64,000 bases of DNA from NCBI RefSeq assembly GCF_028743715.1, contig NZ_CP117996.1, positions 2,294,001 to 2,358,000 on the forward strand, written 5' to 3'. This DNA comes from Microbacterium sp. Clip185 (lineage in GTDB: Bacteria; Actinomycetota; Actinomycetes; Actinomycetales; Microbacteriaceae). Made by a program: the position numbers and the translations under genes. The notes under the pieces were generated by a model. The model did no database searches. It was given only the letters and a program-made list of their open reading frames with translations, and was not told the DNA's origin. Position 1 is the first letter of the stretch; each line of letters opens with the position of its first letter. Positions 1 through 7,997 of the stretch are shown here, piece after piece.

Positions 1-1569
1 GAGCACCGGACCGGGATCGGCCAGCGCACGCCGCAGAGCGGGCTCAAGATCCGCCGCACTCTCGACGCGGATGCCGGTGATCCCGACGGCCTCGGCCACG
101 GCCGCGAAGTCCGGGTTGTGCAGGTCGGTGCCGTAGTTGACGATGCCGGCCGCCTTCATCTCGACCTCGACGAAGCCCAGAGCGGAGTTGTCGAACACGA
201 CGATCTTCACCGGCAGATCGTTCTGACGGATGGAGAGCAGGTCCCCCATGAGCATCGCCAGGCCCCCGTCGCCGGCGAGCGCGATCACCTGGCGGGAACG
301 GTCCACGGCCTGCACGCCGAGCGCCTGCGGGAGCGCGTTCGCCATCGAGCCGTGCGTGAACGAGCCCAACAGGCGCCGCTGCTTCGTCATGTGCAGGTAG
401 CGTGCCGCCCAGATGACCGGCGTACCCACATCCGCCGTGAAGACCGCATCCGGTGCTGCCAGCTCGTCCACCAGGCGCGCGACATACTGCGGATGGATCG
501 GCTTCTTGCCGTCGTCGTTGGCGAGCCCGTCGAGCTCGCGCCGCGTCTTGCGGTAATGCTCGACCGACTCCTTCAGGTGGTGGTCCTTGCGGTCCTGATC
601 GATCAGCGGCAGCAGGGCGGATGCGGTCGCACCCGCATCCCCCACGAGCCCGACGTCGATGGGCGTGCGATGCCCCAGCTGCTCGCCGCGGATGTCGATC
701 TGCACGATCTTCGCCTTCTCGGGGAAGAACTGGCGGTACGGGAAATCGGTGCCGATCATCAGCAGCGCGTCGCACTTCTCCATGGCGCGGTAGCCGGACG
801 AGAAGCCCAGGAGCCCCGTCATCCCCACGTCGTAGGGGTTGTCGTACTCGATGTGCTCCTTGCCGCGGAAAGCGTGCACGATCGGCGCCTGCAGACGCCC
901 GGCGAGCGCGAGCACCTCGTCGTGGGAGCCCGCCACCCCGGCCCCCGCGAGGATCGTGACCTTGCCCGCCGCATTCAGCACGGCGGCGGCCTCTTCCAGC
1001 TCGGATGCGGACGGCACGACGACGGGCCGCGTTGCCCGGATAGGAGCGGACGGGCGACGATGCGGCGCGTCCGCGAAGAAGACGTCGCCCGGGACGACGA
1101 CAACGGCCACACCGCGCTTCTCGATCGCGGTGCGCATCGCCGTCTCGAGCACCCAGGGCAGCTGCGCCGGGTCCGAGACGAGTTCGGCGTAGTGGCTGCA
1201 CTCGCGGAAGAGCTCCTGCGGGTGCGTCTCCTGGAAGTAGCCGCTGCCGATCTCGGCGGACGGGATGTGGGAGGCGATCGCCAGCAGCGGCACACGGGAG
1301 CGATGCGCGTCGAAGAGGCCGTTGATGAAGTGCAGGTTGCCCGGGCCGCAGCTGCCGGCGACGACGGCGAGCTCGCCCGTGATCTCCGCCTCGGCCCCCG
1401 CCGCGAACGCCGCGGACTCCTCGTGCCGCGCGTGCAGCCATTCGATGCCGCCATCCTTGCGCAGGGCATCCGTGAAGGCGTTCAAGGAGTCGCCGGGCAA
1501 CCCCCAGATGCGGGTGATCCCGGCGTGGCGAAGAGTACGGACGAAGAGTTCTGCGACGTTTCCGGCCAT
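1..1569 (-). CDS. poxB: Pyruvate dehydrogenase (quinone)/pyruvate oxidase-like ThDP enzyme, C-terminus cut off
   Basis: The reverse strand reads without a stop from ATG at 1569 to the window edge, giving 523 codons. The N-terminal ThDP-binding fold carries the H49-E50-E51 cluster, where the cofactor-activating glutamate is expected. The C-terminal ThDP domain has GDGGLAM followed by an Asn (FDNSALGF), the classic GDG-N motif. The family decarboxylates pyruvate to acetate and CO2 and passes electrons to menaquinone at the membrane. Family members are about 570-580 residues, so roughly 50 C-terminal residues, the region that binds membrane in E. coli PoxB, lie outside the window. An acetolactate-synthase-like enzyme is the main alternative. 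The best-matching text (NAFTDALRK, HPQYVARLVDELAAPDAVF) favours PoxB. Confidence 0.85.
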   Translation of the reverse strand, partial: MAGNVAELFVRTLRHAGITRIWGLPGDSLNAFTDALRKDGGIEWLHARHEESAAFAAGAEAEITGELAVVAGSCGPGNLHFINGLFDAHRSRVPLLAIASHIPSAEIGSGYFQETHPQELFRECSHYAELVSDPAQLPWVLETAMRTAIEKRGVAVVVVPGDVFFADAPHRRPSAPIRATRPVVVPSASELEEAAAVLNAAGKVTILAGAGVAGSHDEVLALAGRLQAPIVHAFRGKEHIEYDNPYDVGMTGLLGFSSGYRAMEKCDALLMIGTDFPYRQFFPEKAKIVQIDIRGEQLGHRTPIDVGLVGDAGATASALLPLIDQDRKDHHLKESVEHYRKTRRELDGLANDDGKKPIHPQYVARLVDELAAPDAVFTADVGTPVIWAARYLHMTKQRRLLGSFTHGSMANALPQALGVQAVDRSRQVIALAGDGGLAMLMGDLLSIRQNDLPVKIVVFDNSALGFVEVEMKAAGIVNYGTDLHNPDFAAVAEAVGITGIRVESAADLEPALRRALADPGPVL

Positions 1570-1635
1570 GACTCCACGCTAAAGCGCACCACCGGATCCG
1601 GCTAAGACGATTGACGAACGGGCCCCCGACGTGTG

Positions 1636-2226
1636 TCAAAGAGTCACAGCGGAGACGACACCCTGCACGCTGCGCTCGAGGAAGCCCACGATGTCGTCGA
1701 TGTCGACGTCGTCATCCACGGCCAGCTCGATCAGCACTTCTTCGGCGAACGCCACCCACGACCGCAGAGCGACGTCGAGCAGCGGGCTGGCGGGAACTCC
1801 CAACTCGGCGAACACCTCGCGCAGGCGTTGTGCGTTGGCATCCCGGGCGCGATCCACGACCACCCGCACCTCGGGGTCACCGCTGGCGACGCCGCGCACG
1901 AGCGAGAAGAAGGTGCCGCGGTTCTCACGCACGAAGAGCGCGATGCGGCGGAGGGTGTCGCGCAGCCGCTCCACCGCGGCCAGCTCGTCACGCGGGTGGG
2001 TCGCCTCCAAAAGCGCATCACCCGCACGCGCGACCACCGCCTGATGAAGGCCCTGCCGCGAGCCGAAGTAGTGGAAGATCAGCGCACGCGAGACCTGCGC
2101 CCGATCCGACAGCTCCTCGATCGTCAGGTCGTCGAGCGGCCTGTCCGCGAGGAACGCGACGCCGAGGGCGACCAGTTGCGCGCGACGCTGCTCCGGACTC
2201 AGCCTGGTGCGCCGCTCACTCCCCAT
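1636..2226 (-). CDS. TetR/AcrR family transcriptional regulator
   Basis: This 196-residue protein has the usual TetR plan. A helix-turn-helix lies at about residues 38-70 (IEELSDRAQVSRALIFHYFGS), followed by an all-helical ligand and dimerisation region. The start MGSERRTRL is preceded by a short positively charged tail. It is transcribed away from the DUF6230-DUF6114 set that begins at 2369, and the 142-base gap between them holds two inverted repeats. I infer that it represses itself and that set. The ligand is unknown, and the poxB-like gene just downstream in the same direction may be cotranscribed. Confidence 0.85.
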   Translation of the reverse strand: MGSERRTRLSPEQRRAQLVALGVAFLADRPLDDLTIEELSDRAQVSRALIFHYFGSRQGLHQAVVARAGDALLEATHPRDELAAVERLRDTLRRIALFVRENRGTFFSLVRGVASGDPEVRVVVDRARDANAQRLREVFAELGVPASPLLDVALRSWVAFAEEVLIELAVDDDVDIDDIVGFLERSVQGVVSAVTL

Positions 2227-2263
2227 AGCCAGAGCCTAGGCGAGAGGTCGACCTCGCCCGGGG

Positions 2264-2322
2264 TGAGAGTCCTCTCATACCCGCTCTCACACTATTGACA
2301 CTTCGTCAACGAGGTCTAGGCT
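2264..2322 (+). promoter_or_regulatory. Candidate TetR operators and promoter for the DUF6230 operon
   Basis: Two inverted repeats are visible. TGAGAG-TC-CTCTCA lies at 2264-2277 and TTGAC-ACTTC-GTCAA at 2295-2309. The second contains a good -35 hexamer TTGACA (2295-2300), which is followed after 16 bases by TAGGCT (2317-2322) as a -10. An operator overlapping the -35 is a typical repressor arrangement. The link to the divergent TetR gene is inference. Confidence 0.5.
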
Positions 2323-2368
2323 CGCTCACCGACGGCATCGTCGCCGTCCCCTCACCCCCGGAGGATCG

Positions 2369-2965
2369 ATGAAGTTCCCCAACATGGTGCGCTCGCGCAC
2401 CGGTCGTGTCGTCCTGGCCACCATCCCCGTCGTGGCCGCATCCAGTCTGCTGTTCGGCGGCGTCGCCCAGGGCGCCGTCCCGGTCTCGTTCGCGGTGTCC
2501 GGCAGCGAGTTCCAGATCAGCGCCTCTCAACTCGAGGGCACCGGTTTCTCTCAGTACGCCGGCGTCACGCAGGACACCGCCGGCAACCAGCACTCCGTCG
2601 CGATCGCCAACATCGCCTCGGCGACGCTGGCGGATCTGTGCCAGTCCGTCGTGTCGGACACCCCGCTCGGCAAGGTCGGCGTGCTGATCACCGCCGGCGG
2701 CGGCGGAAACCCGGCGAGCGCCACGAACCTGCAGATCGGCATGACGGGCCTGCGCGGCGACTCATCCTTCGGCAACATCCGCATCGGCGTGGATGCGTCC
2801 ACCGTCAACACCGCGGCGAAGGGATCCGCGGGCGACTTCGCGCAGGACGCCGACTCGGTGAGCATCGCGAACCTCCAGCAGAACTCGTGGAGCACGCAGG
2901 CGTCGACCTTCACCCTGACGGGGATGAAGCTTGAGCTGACCGACGGAACGAAGACATGCTTCTGA
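2369..2965 (+). CDS. DUF6230 family secreted or anchored protein
   Basis: This 198-residue protein starts at ATG 2369 behind GGAGG. Residues 1-35 form a signal-like segment: basic start, hydrophobic VVLATIPVVAASSLLFGG, then AQGA. The rest is rich in Ser, Thr, Gly and Ala, contains the phrase SFAVSGSEFQISASQLEGTG, and ends in a Cys-Phe pair. It matches actinobacterial DUF6230 proteins, sometimes misnamed cholesterol esterase, which are usually encoded just before a DUF6114 membrane protein as here. No catalytic motif is visible and the function is unknown. The gene overlaps the next by ten bases. Confidence 0.7.
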   Translation: MKFPNMVRSRTGRVVLATIPVVAASSLLFGGVAQGAVPVSFAVSGSEFQISASQLEGTGFSQYAGVTQDTAGNQHSVAIANIASATLADLCQSVVSDTPLGKVGVLITAGGGGNPASATNLQIGMTGLRGDSSFGNIRIGVDASTVNTAAKGSAGDFAQDADSVSIANLQQNSWSTQASTFTLTGMKLELTDGTKTCF

Positions 2966-3438
2966 ACGCCACGCGTCGCTCCCTCGCCGAGCGCGAGACG
3001 ACCGAACAGGAGTCCGAGAAGGAGCCGTCGCGCTGGCGCGCCTGGCGCACGCAACGGCCGTTCGTCGGCGGCGTGATCGTCATCGTCGCAGGTCTGGTGA
3101 TGTTCCTGTCGAGCCAGCTCGACTTCGGCAAGCTGCACATCCAGCTCGGCATCGAGGGTCTACAGGCGACCATCGTGCCGCTGGCCCTTGTCCTGCTCGG
3201 CGCCCTGTCGATCTTCATGCCGGCCCACCGCATCTTCTACGGCGTGATCACTCTGGGCCTGGCCGTGTACTCGATCGTCGGCGTGAACCTCGGCGGATTC
3301 ATCGTCGGGATGCTGCTGGGCTGCGTCGGCGGCATCACGGTCGTCTCGTGGGCGCCGCGGCCGGGTGAGGCCGCATCCGCGCTCGCACCGGGCGAGGAGC
3401 GGGAGGTGCGAACCAACGGCGAGAAGGAGACCGCATGA
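2956..3438 (+). CDS. DUF6114 family membrane protein
   Basis: This 160-residue protein starts inside the end of the DUF6230 gene. A charged N-terminal tail (about residues 1-35) precedes three to four hydrophobic helices (PFVGGVIVIVAGLVMFLSS, TIVPLALVLLGALSIFMPA, GVITLGLAVYSIVGVNLGG, GGFIVGMLLGCVGGITVVS) and a charged C-terminus. The pairing with DUF6230 is the usual genomic association of this family. It probably forms an inner-membrane partner for the secreted protein, but no activity is known. Confidence 0.7.
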   Translation: MLLNATRRSLAERETTEQESEKEPSRWRAWRTQRPFVGGVIVIVAGLVMFLSSQLDFGKLHIQLGIEGLQATIVPLALVLLGALSIFMPAHRIFYGVITLGLAVYSIVGVNLGGFIVGMLLGCVGGITVVSWAPRPGEAASALAPGEEREVRTNGEKETA

Positions 3439-4154
3439 TCCGCCGCCTGCTGCCCGTCGCCGTGGTGGGCGCGCTGCTTGCAACCACGGGTGCCGCCGCT
3501 GCTCCAACCGAGCGGCCCACGGCGTGGTGCATCCCGCTGTTCATGTCGTGCGACGACCCCACCCCGACACCGTCGTCCACCCCCTCGCCGAGCGAGTCAT
3601 CCGTGCCCGGCCTGCCAGGCCCCCCTGACCTCGGCGGGCAGAGCCCCACCCCGGGCGCGTCAGCGACGCCGCAGGCCCCCACCGAGCCGCAGACACCCGC
3701 CGAGCCGCAGGCGCCCGTCGAGGCCGTCCCGGATGAGACAGCGCCCGTGTTCACCCAGCCGCCGGCGCAGCTGGGGTCGGACGGCCTGTCGATCGGCGGG
3801 CTCAAGAGCATCTCGCTCGTGACCGTGCCCCTCGCCGACGGCACCCGGACGCACGCCCTCAAGATCAGCGCGGACAGCATCACGATCACCGACTTCGCTC
3901 TGACCGTGGGGCACGCCGACGGCCCTGCGCTGGTGACCACGGCGGACACCATGACCCTCTCGGGCGATGTCTCGGTGTACCTGAACTCCCTCACCGCCAC
4001 CGGCGCCGACGGCACGTCGTACACGCTGGGCGCCGAGACTCCACCGCCGCGCGACGGGATCACCCCGACGCTTCTGCGCGTCACACTAGGCCTCGTGGGT
4101 GCGACGGCGGATTCGATCAGCTACTCGAACACCGACCAGCAGCTCACGTCCTGA
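3435..4154 (+). CDS. Secreted protein with Pro-rich linker, third gene of the DUF6230/DUF6114 set
   Basis: This 239-residue protein starts in an ATGA overlap with the DUF6114 stop. Residues 1-23 are a signal peptide (MIRRLLPVAVVGALLATTGAAAA). Two close cysteines follow (WCIPLFMSCDD), then about 65 residues of Pro/Thr/Ser/Glu-rich linker. The C-terminal domain is mostly beta in pattern, with repeated short hydrophobic stretches (SISLVTVPL, DSITITDFALTVG, DTMTLSGDVSVYLNSL). I do not recognise the C-terminal domain. Context suggests a surface or envelope-associated complex with the two preceding proteins. Confidence 0.65.
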   Translation: MIRRLLPVAVVGALLATTGAAAAPTERPTAWCIPLFMSCDDPTPTPSSTPSPSESSVPGLPGPPDLGGQSPTPGASATPQAPTEPQTPAEPQAPVEAVPDETAPVFTQPPAQLGSDGLSIGGLKSISLVTVPLADGTRTHALKISADSITITDFALTVGHADGPALVTTADTMTLSGDVSVYLNSLTATGADGTSYTLGAETPPPRDGITPTLLRVTLGLVGATADSISYSNTDQQLTS

Positions 4155-4267
4155 AAAGTTCCCGGTGAACCTCGTGTGAGTTCGATCCGATCCGCGTGCA
4201 GGGGTTGATTCCGCTCTGGATTCTCGGAATCGTGGCCGGTCCGCAGACATCGATGGAAGGGAGCACC

Positions 4268-4546
4268 ATGCTCACTCTGACGGAGAACGCTGCTTCGGCG
4301 GTCAAGACGATCTCGTCCCAGATCCCGGCGGAAGGTGGCGGGCTGCGCATTCGCGACACCGGCACCGAGACCGGATTCGAGCTCGCACTCGCTGCCGCCC
4401 CCGAGCCGCAGGATGCGGTGGTGGAGACGTCGGGTGCTCGCGTCTTCGTGGACTCCGGTGCGACGGATGCCCTCGATGACAGGGTGCTCGATGCCGAGGT
4501 CAGCGATGACGGCTCCGTCCGTTTCGCCCTCGGCGTCCGGGGCTGA
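4268..4546 (+). CDS. HesB/IscA-like protein lacking cysteines
   Basis: This 92-residue protein starts at ATG 4268, supported by the purine-rich GGAAGGGAG a few bases upstream. A longer reading frame from 4196 lacks a good start. The opening MLTLTENAASAVKTI and the beta-rich GGLRIRDTG...GFELALA resemble A-type Fe-S carrier proteins. The family normally needs one Cys near residue 35-40 and a Cys-Gly-Cys near the end, and there is no cysteine anywhere here. It therefore cannot bind a cluster in the known way and may be a structural or regulatory relative. Such Cys-free HesB-like proteins are, as far as I know, annotated in other actinobacteria too. Confidence 0.65.
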   Translation: MLTLTENAASAVKTISSQIPAEGGGLRIRDTGTETGFELALAAAPEPQDAVVETSGARVFVDSGATDALDDRVLDAEVSDDGSVRFALGVRG

Positions 4547-4556
4547 GACCCCGCCC

Positions 4557-4586
4557 AAAGGCCCCCGGGTTCGCCCGGGGGCCTTT
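4557..4586. terminator. Bidirectional terminator hairpin
   Basis: A perfect 13-base stem (AAAGGCCCCCGGG at 4557-4569 with its complement at 4574-4586) closes on a TTCG tetraloop. It has A/T runs at both edges. It lies between the convergent IscA-like gene and dnaE2. Confidence 0.9.
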
Positions 4587-4592
4587 GCCGTG

Positions 4593-7500
4593 TCACTGGA
4601 AGTCGCGCGAACGGTGCGAGATCCCGACGCGGAGATCTTCGAAGGCATCCGCGACGAGGTTGGTGACCCCCTCCACCGAACGCTCCAGCATCCCGCGCAC
4701 GATCAGCGCCGGCGAGTCGCGCACGATGCGTCGGTATCGGTTCCACACGCCGGTCGAGCAGATCACGTTCACCAGCCCGTGCTCGTCTTCGAGGTTGAGG
4801 AAGGTGATCCCGGATGCGGTCGCCGGCCGCTGCCGGTGGGTCACGAGGCCTGCGACTTCGATGCGCCGCCCCGACTCGTGGGCGCGCATCTCGCGCGAGG
4901 TCAACACTCCTCGCGCGTCCAGCGCGGAGCGGTAGTGGGTCAACGGATGATCGTCGGTGGAGATGCCCGTCGCCCAGAGATCGGCCGCGAGCGTCTCGTA
5001 GCTCGACGGGTCGGGGAACAACGGCGGCTGCACCGCCATGACGGTGTCGGGGAGGAACTCCGCCCTGTCCTGCGCGGCGGTGCCGGCGGACCAGATCGCC
5101 TCACGGCGGGTCAACCCGAAGCAGTCGAAGGCGCCGGCCGTGGCCAGCGCCTCCAGTTGCGCCACGGTCAGGTCGCACCGGCGCACCAGATCGCGCATGT
5201 CGCGAAACGGCCCCTCCGCGTCGCGCTCGGCAACGATGCGTGCGGCGACCTTCCCCCCGATACCGGTCACCGCGCCGAGCCCCAGCCGTACCGCGAACGC
5301 GCCGTCGCGGCGATGAGCGGCGGACTCGTCGGGAGCCGCCGCGTCGAAGGGCCCCACAGGCGGTTGCGGGCCGCGGCACGCGTCCATCCCTGTCGGCACC
5401 GTGCTCTCACCGACCGGCTCGAGTCCGGCCTGGGCACCGGAGAGCTGCACGTCGGGCCGGCGCACCTCGACACCGTGGCGCCGGGCATCCGCGGTCAGCG
5501 TGGCAGGCGAGTAGAAGCCCATGGGCTGCGCCCGCAGCAGCCCCGCGAGGAACGCCGCCGGGTAGTGCAATTTGATCCATGAGCTCGCGTAGACCAGCAG
5601 GCCGAACGAGAGCGAGTGCGACTCGGCGAACCCGAAGTTCGCGAACGCCTGGATCTTGCGGTAGATCGCATCCGCGTCCTCGCCGATAAGGCCGTGGCGC
5701 GCCATGCCGGCGTAGAGCTTCTCTTTAAGCGAGTCGATACGTTCCTGACCGCGCTTGGACCCCATCGCACGACGCATGAGGTCGGCGTCCTCTCCGGAGA
5801 GATCGCCCACGACCATCGCCATCTGCATCAACTGCTCCTGGAAGACGGGGATCCCCTTGGTGCGCTCGAGCACCGGGATGAGATCCGGATGCGGATACGT
5901 CACCTCTTCGTGGCCGAGCTTGCGCCGCACGAACGGATGCACCGCCCCGCCCTGGATCGGACCGGGCCTCACGAGCGCGATCTCGATCACGAGGTCGTAG
6001 AAGGCCCGGGGCTGCAGGCGCGGCAGCAGTCCCATCTGCGCGCGCGACTCGACCTGGAACACGCCGATCGAATCGGCACGGCACAGCATGTCGTAGACCG
6101 CAGCCTCCTCCTTCGGCAGGGAGCGCAGCTCCCACGTCTCCCCTGTCGCCGCATGGATCAGATCGAAGCAGTACTGGAGAGCGGACAGCATTCCGAGCCC
6201 GAGCAGGTCGAACTTGACCAGCCCCATCCACGCGGCGTCGTCCTTGTCCCACTGGATGACGGTGCGCCCCGGCATCCGAGCGTGCTCGATCGGCACGACC
6301 TCGCCCACAGGCCGCTCGGTGAGCACCATGCCGCCGGAGTGGATGCCGAGGTGGCGCGGCGCCTTGAGCAGCTCGGTCGCATAGGCCACGACCTGATCCG
6401 GGATGTCGTGGTCAGGGGCGCTCTCGAGCGACGCACCCCAGCGCTCGACCTGCTTCGACCAGGCATCCTGCTGTCCGGGTGAGAATCCGAGTGCCCGCGC
6501 CATGTCGCGCACGGCGTTCTTGGGGCGGTACTGGATGACGTTGGCCACCTGCGCCGCGCGCTCACGCCCGTACTGCTGGTAGACCCACTGGATGATCTCC
6601 TCGCGACGGTCGGAGTCGAAGTCCACGTCGATGTCGGGCTCCTCGTCGCGCAGGCTCGACAGGAACCGCTCGAAGGGCAGGTTGTAGGCGATCGCATCGA
6701 CCGCCGTGATGTCGAGCAGATAGCAGACAGCACTGTTGGCCGCCGAACCGCGACCCTGGCAGAGGATGCCGCGCCGCCGGGCCTCCTGCACGATGCCGTA
6801 GACGATCAGGAAGTAGCCCGGAAAGTCCTTCATCTCAATGACCTCGAGCTCGCGCTCGATGCGCCGGCGCTGGTCTTCGGTGAGGTTCGGATAGTTGCGC
6901 GGCACCGCATCCCACACCAGTTGCCGCAGCCACGACATGGGCGTGTGCCCCTCGGGAACGGGGAGCTTGGGCAGCGCGGGTGCGGCCTTGCGCAGCGGGA
7001 ACGCCAGCTCGTCGGCGAGTGCGACGCTGCGCGCGACCGCGCCGGGGTACCGGGCGAAGCGGGCCGCCATCTCGGCCCCCGAGCGCAGGAACGCTCCCCC
7101 GTGCGCGGGGAGCCACCCGTCGAGCTCATCCATGCTGCGATTCGCCCGCACGGCGGCGATCGCCGCCGCCAGGAGCCTGCGCTCGGGCACCGCGTAGTGC
7201 ACGTTGCCGGTAGCAACGACGGGCAGCCCGCGTTCTGCGGCAAGGGCGGCGAGGACGTCGTTGCTCTGGGTGTCTCTCGGATCCCCGTGATCGATGAGCT
7301 CGACCTGCACCGCATCCCGCCCGAACAGGTCGACGAGCAGGTCGAGTTCGCGCGCCGCCCCCGCCGGCCCCTCGAGGGTGAGCGCCTGACGCACGGCGCC
7401 CTTGCGGCATCCGGTGAACACGGCCCACTGCGGATCCCGCGGGCCGCCGGACTGCTCGGCGAGCTCGGTCACGTCGTACACCGGTCGCCCCTTCTCGGCG

Positions 7501-7997
7501 CCCCGCAGCTGGGCGCGGGTGAGCGCACCGGCGAGACGGTGGTACCCCTCCTGCCCGCGGGCGAGCACCAGCAGGTGGCGCCCGACCGGATCGGGGCGCC
7601 CCTTCTGCGGCGCGGGCAGATCGAGTGACAGCTCGGCACCGAACACCGTCCGCAGCCGGCGGGGCTCCGCCGCCTCCGCGAAACGCACCGAGCCGTAGAA
7701 GCCGTCGTGGTCGGTGACGGCCAGCGCATGCAGACCCAGTCGCTCCGCCTGCTCCACGAGCTCCTCGGGCGAGGACGCCCCGTCGAGGAACGAGTACGAC
7801 GAGTGCGCGTGCAGCTCGGCGTAGGGCACCACCTGTTCGGGGCGCTCGATCACCGGCGGCACATAGGGGCCGCGCTTGTGCGACCACGCCGGACTGTCGC
7901 CGCCGTCCGCCCCGGCAGGAACAGGCCTGGGTCGCCGCGCATCGCTGAGGGCGCGTTCGAGCTCCGACCACGGGACGGGCGGGTTGTGCCAGCCCAT
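4593..7997 (-). CDS. dnaE2: Error-prone DNA polymerase DnaE2
   Basis: The polymerase is 1134 residues from ATG 7997, whose A is also the last base of the imuB TGA. Upstream in-frame sequence lies inside imuB. It has an N-terminal PHP domain (YAELHAHSSYSFLDG at about residue 55, TDHDGFYGS), the family C polymerase core with the catalytic PDIDVDFD at about residue 450, and a C-terminal OB fold (EVAGLVTHRQRP). In mycobacteria DnaE2 performs translesion synthesis with ImuA' and ImuB during the SOS response. The order imuA-imuB-dnaE2 here is the canonical mutasome operon, preceded by a LexA-type site. The length is normal for DnaE2 and shorter than replicative DnaE1. Confidence 0.95.
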   Translation of the reverse strand: MGWHNPPVPWSELERALSDARRPRPVPAGADGGDSPAWSHKRGPYVPPVIERPEQVVPYAELHAHSSYSFLDGASSPEELVEQAERLGLHALAVTDHDGFYGSVRFAEAAEPRRLRTVFGAELSLDLPAPQKGRPDPVGRHLLVLARGQEGYHRLAGALTRAQLRGAEKGRPVYDVTELAEQSGGPRDPQWAVFTGCRKGAVRQALTLEGPAGAARELDLLVDLFGRDAVQVELIDHGDPRDTQSNDVLAALAAERGLPVVATGNVHYAVPERRLLAAAIAAVRANRSMDELDGWLPAHGGAFLRSGAEMAARFARYPGAVARSVALADELAFPLRKAAPALPKLPVPEGHTPMSWLRQLVWDAVPRNYPNLTEDQRRRIERELEVIEMKDFPGYFLIVYGIVQEARRRGILCQGRGSAANSAVCYLLDITAVDAIAYNLPFERFLSSLRDEEPDIDVDFDSDRREEIIQWVYQQYGRERAAQVANVIQYRPKNAVRDMARALGFSPGQQDAWSKQVERWGASLESAPDHDIPDQVVAYATELLKAPRHLGIHSGGMVLTERPVGEVVPIEHARMPGRTVIQWDKDDAAWMGLVKFDLLGLGMLSALQYCFDLIHAATGETWELRSLPKEEAAVYDMLCRADSIGVFQVESRAQMGLLPRLQPRAFYDLVIEIALVRPGPIQGGAVHPFVRRKLGHEEVTYPHPDLIPVLERTKGIPVFQEQLMQMAMVVGDLSGEDADLMRRAMGSKRGQERIDSLKEKLYAGMARHGLIGEDADAIYRKIQAFANFGFAESHSLSFGLLVYASSWIKLHYPAAFLAGLLRAQPMGFYSPATLTADARRHGVEVRRPDVQLSGAQAGLEPVGESTVPTGMDACRGPQPPVGPFDAAAPDESAAHRRDGAFAVRLGLGAVTGIGGKVAARIVAERDAEGPFRDMRDLVRRCDLTVAQLEALATAGAFDCFGLTRREAIWSAGTAAQDRAEFLPDTVMAVQPPLFPDPSSYETLAADLWATGISTDDHPLTHYRSALDARGVLTSREMRAHESGRRIEVAGLVTHRQRPATASGITFLNLEDEHGLVNVICSTGVWNRYRRIVRDSPALIVRGMLERSVEGVTNLVADAFEDLRVGISHRSRDFQ

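Noticed and set aside
44..1639. Long reverse-frame reading frame over the first gene
   Set aside because: Arg/Gly-rich shadow. The real frame starts at 1569, carries ThDP motifs and runs off the edge.
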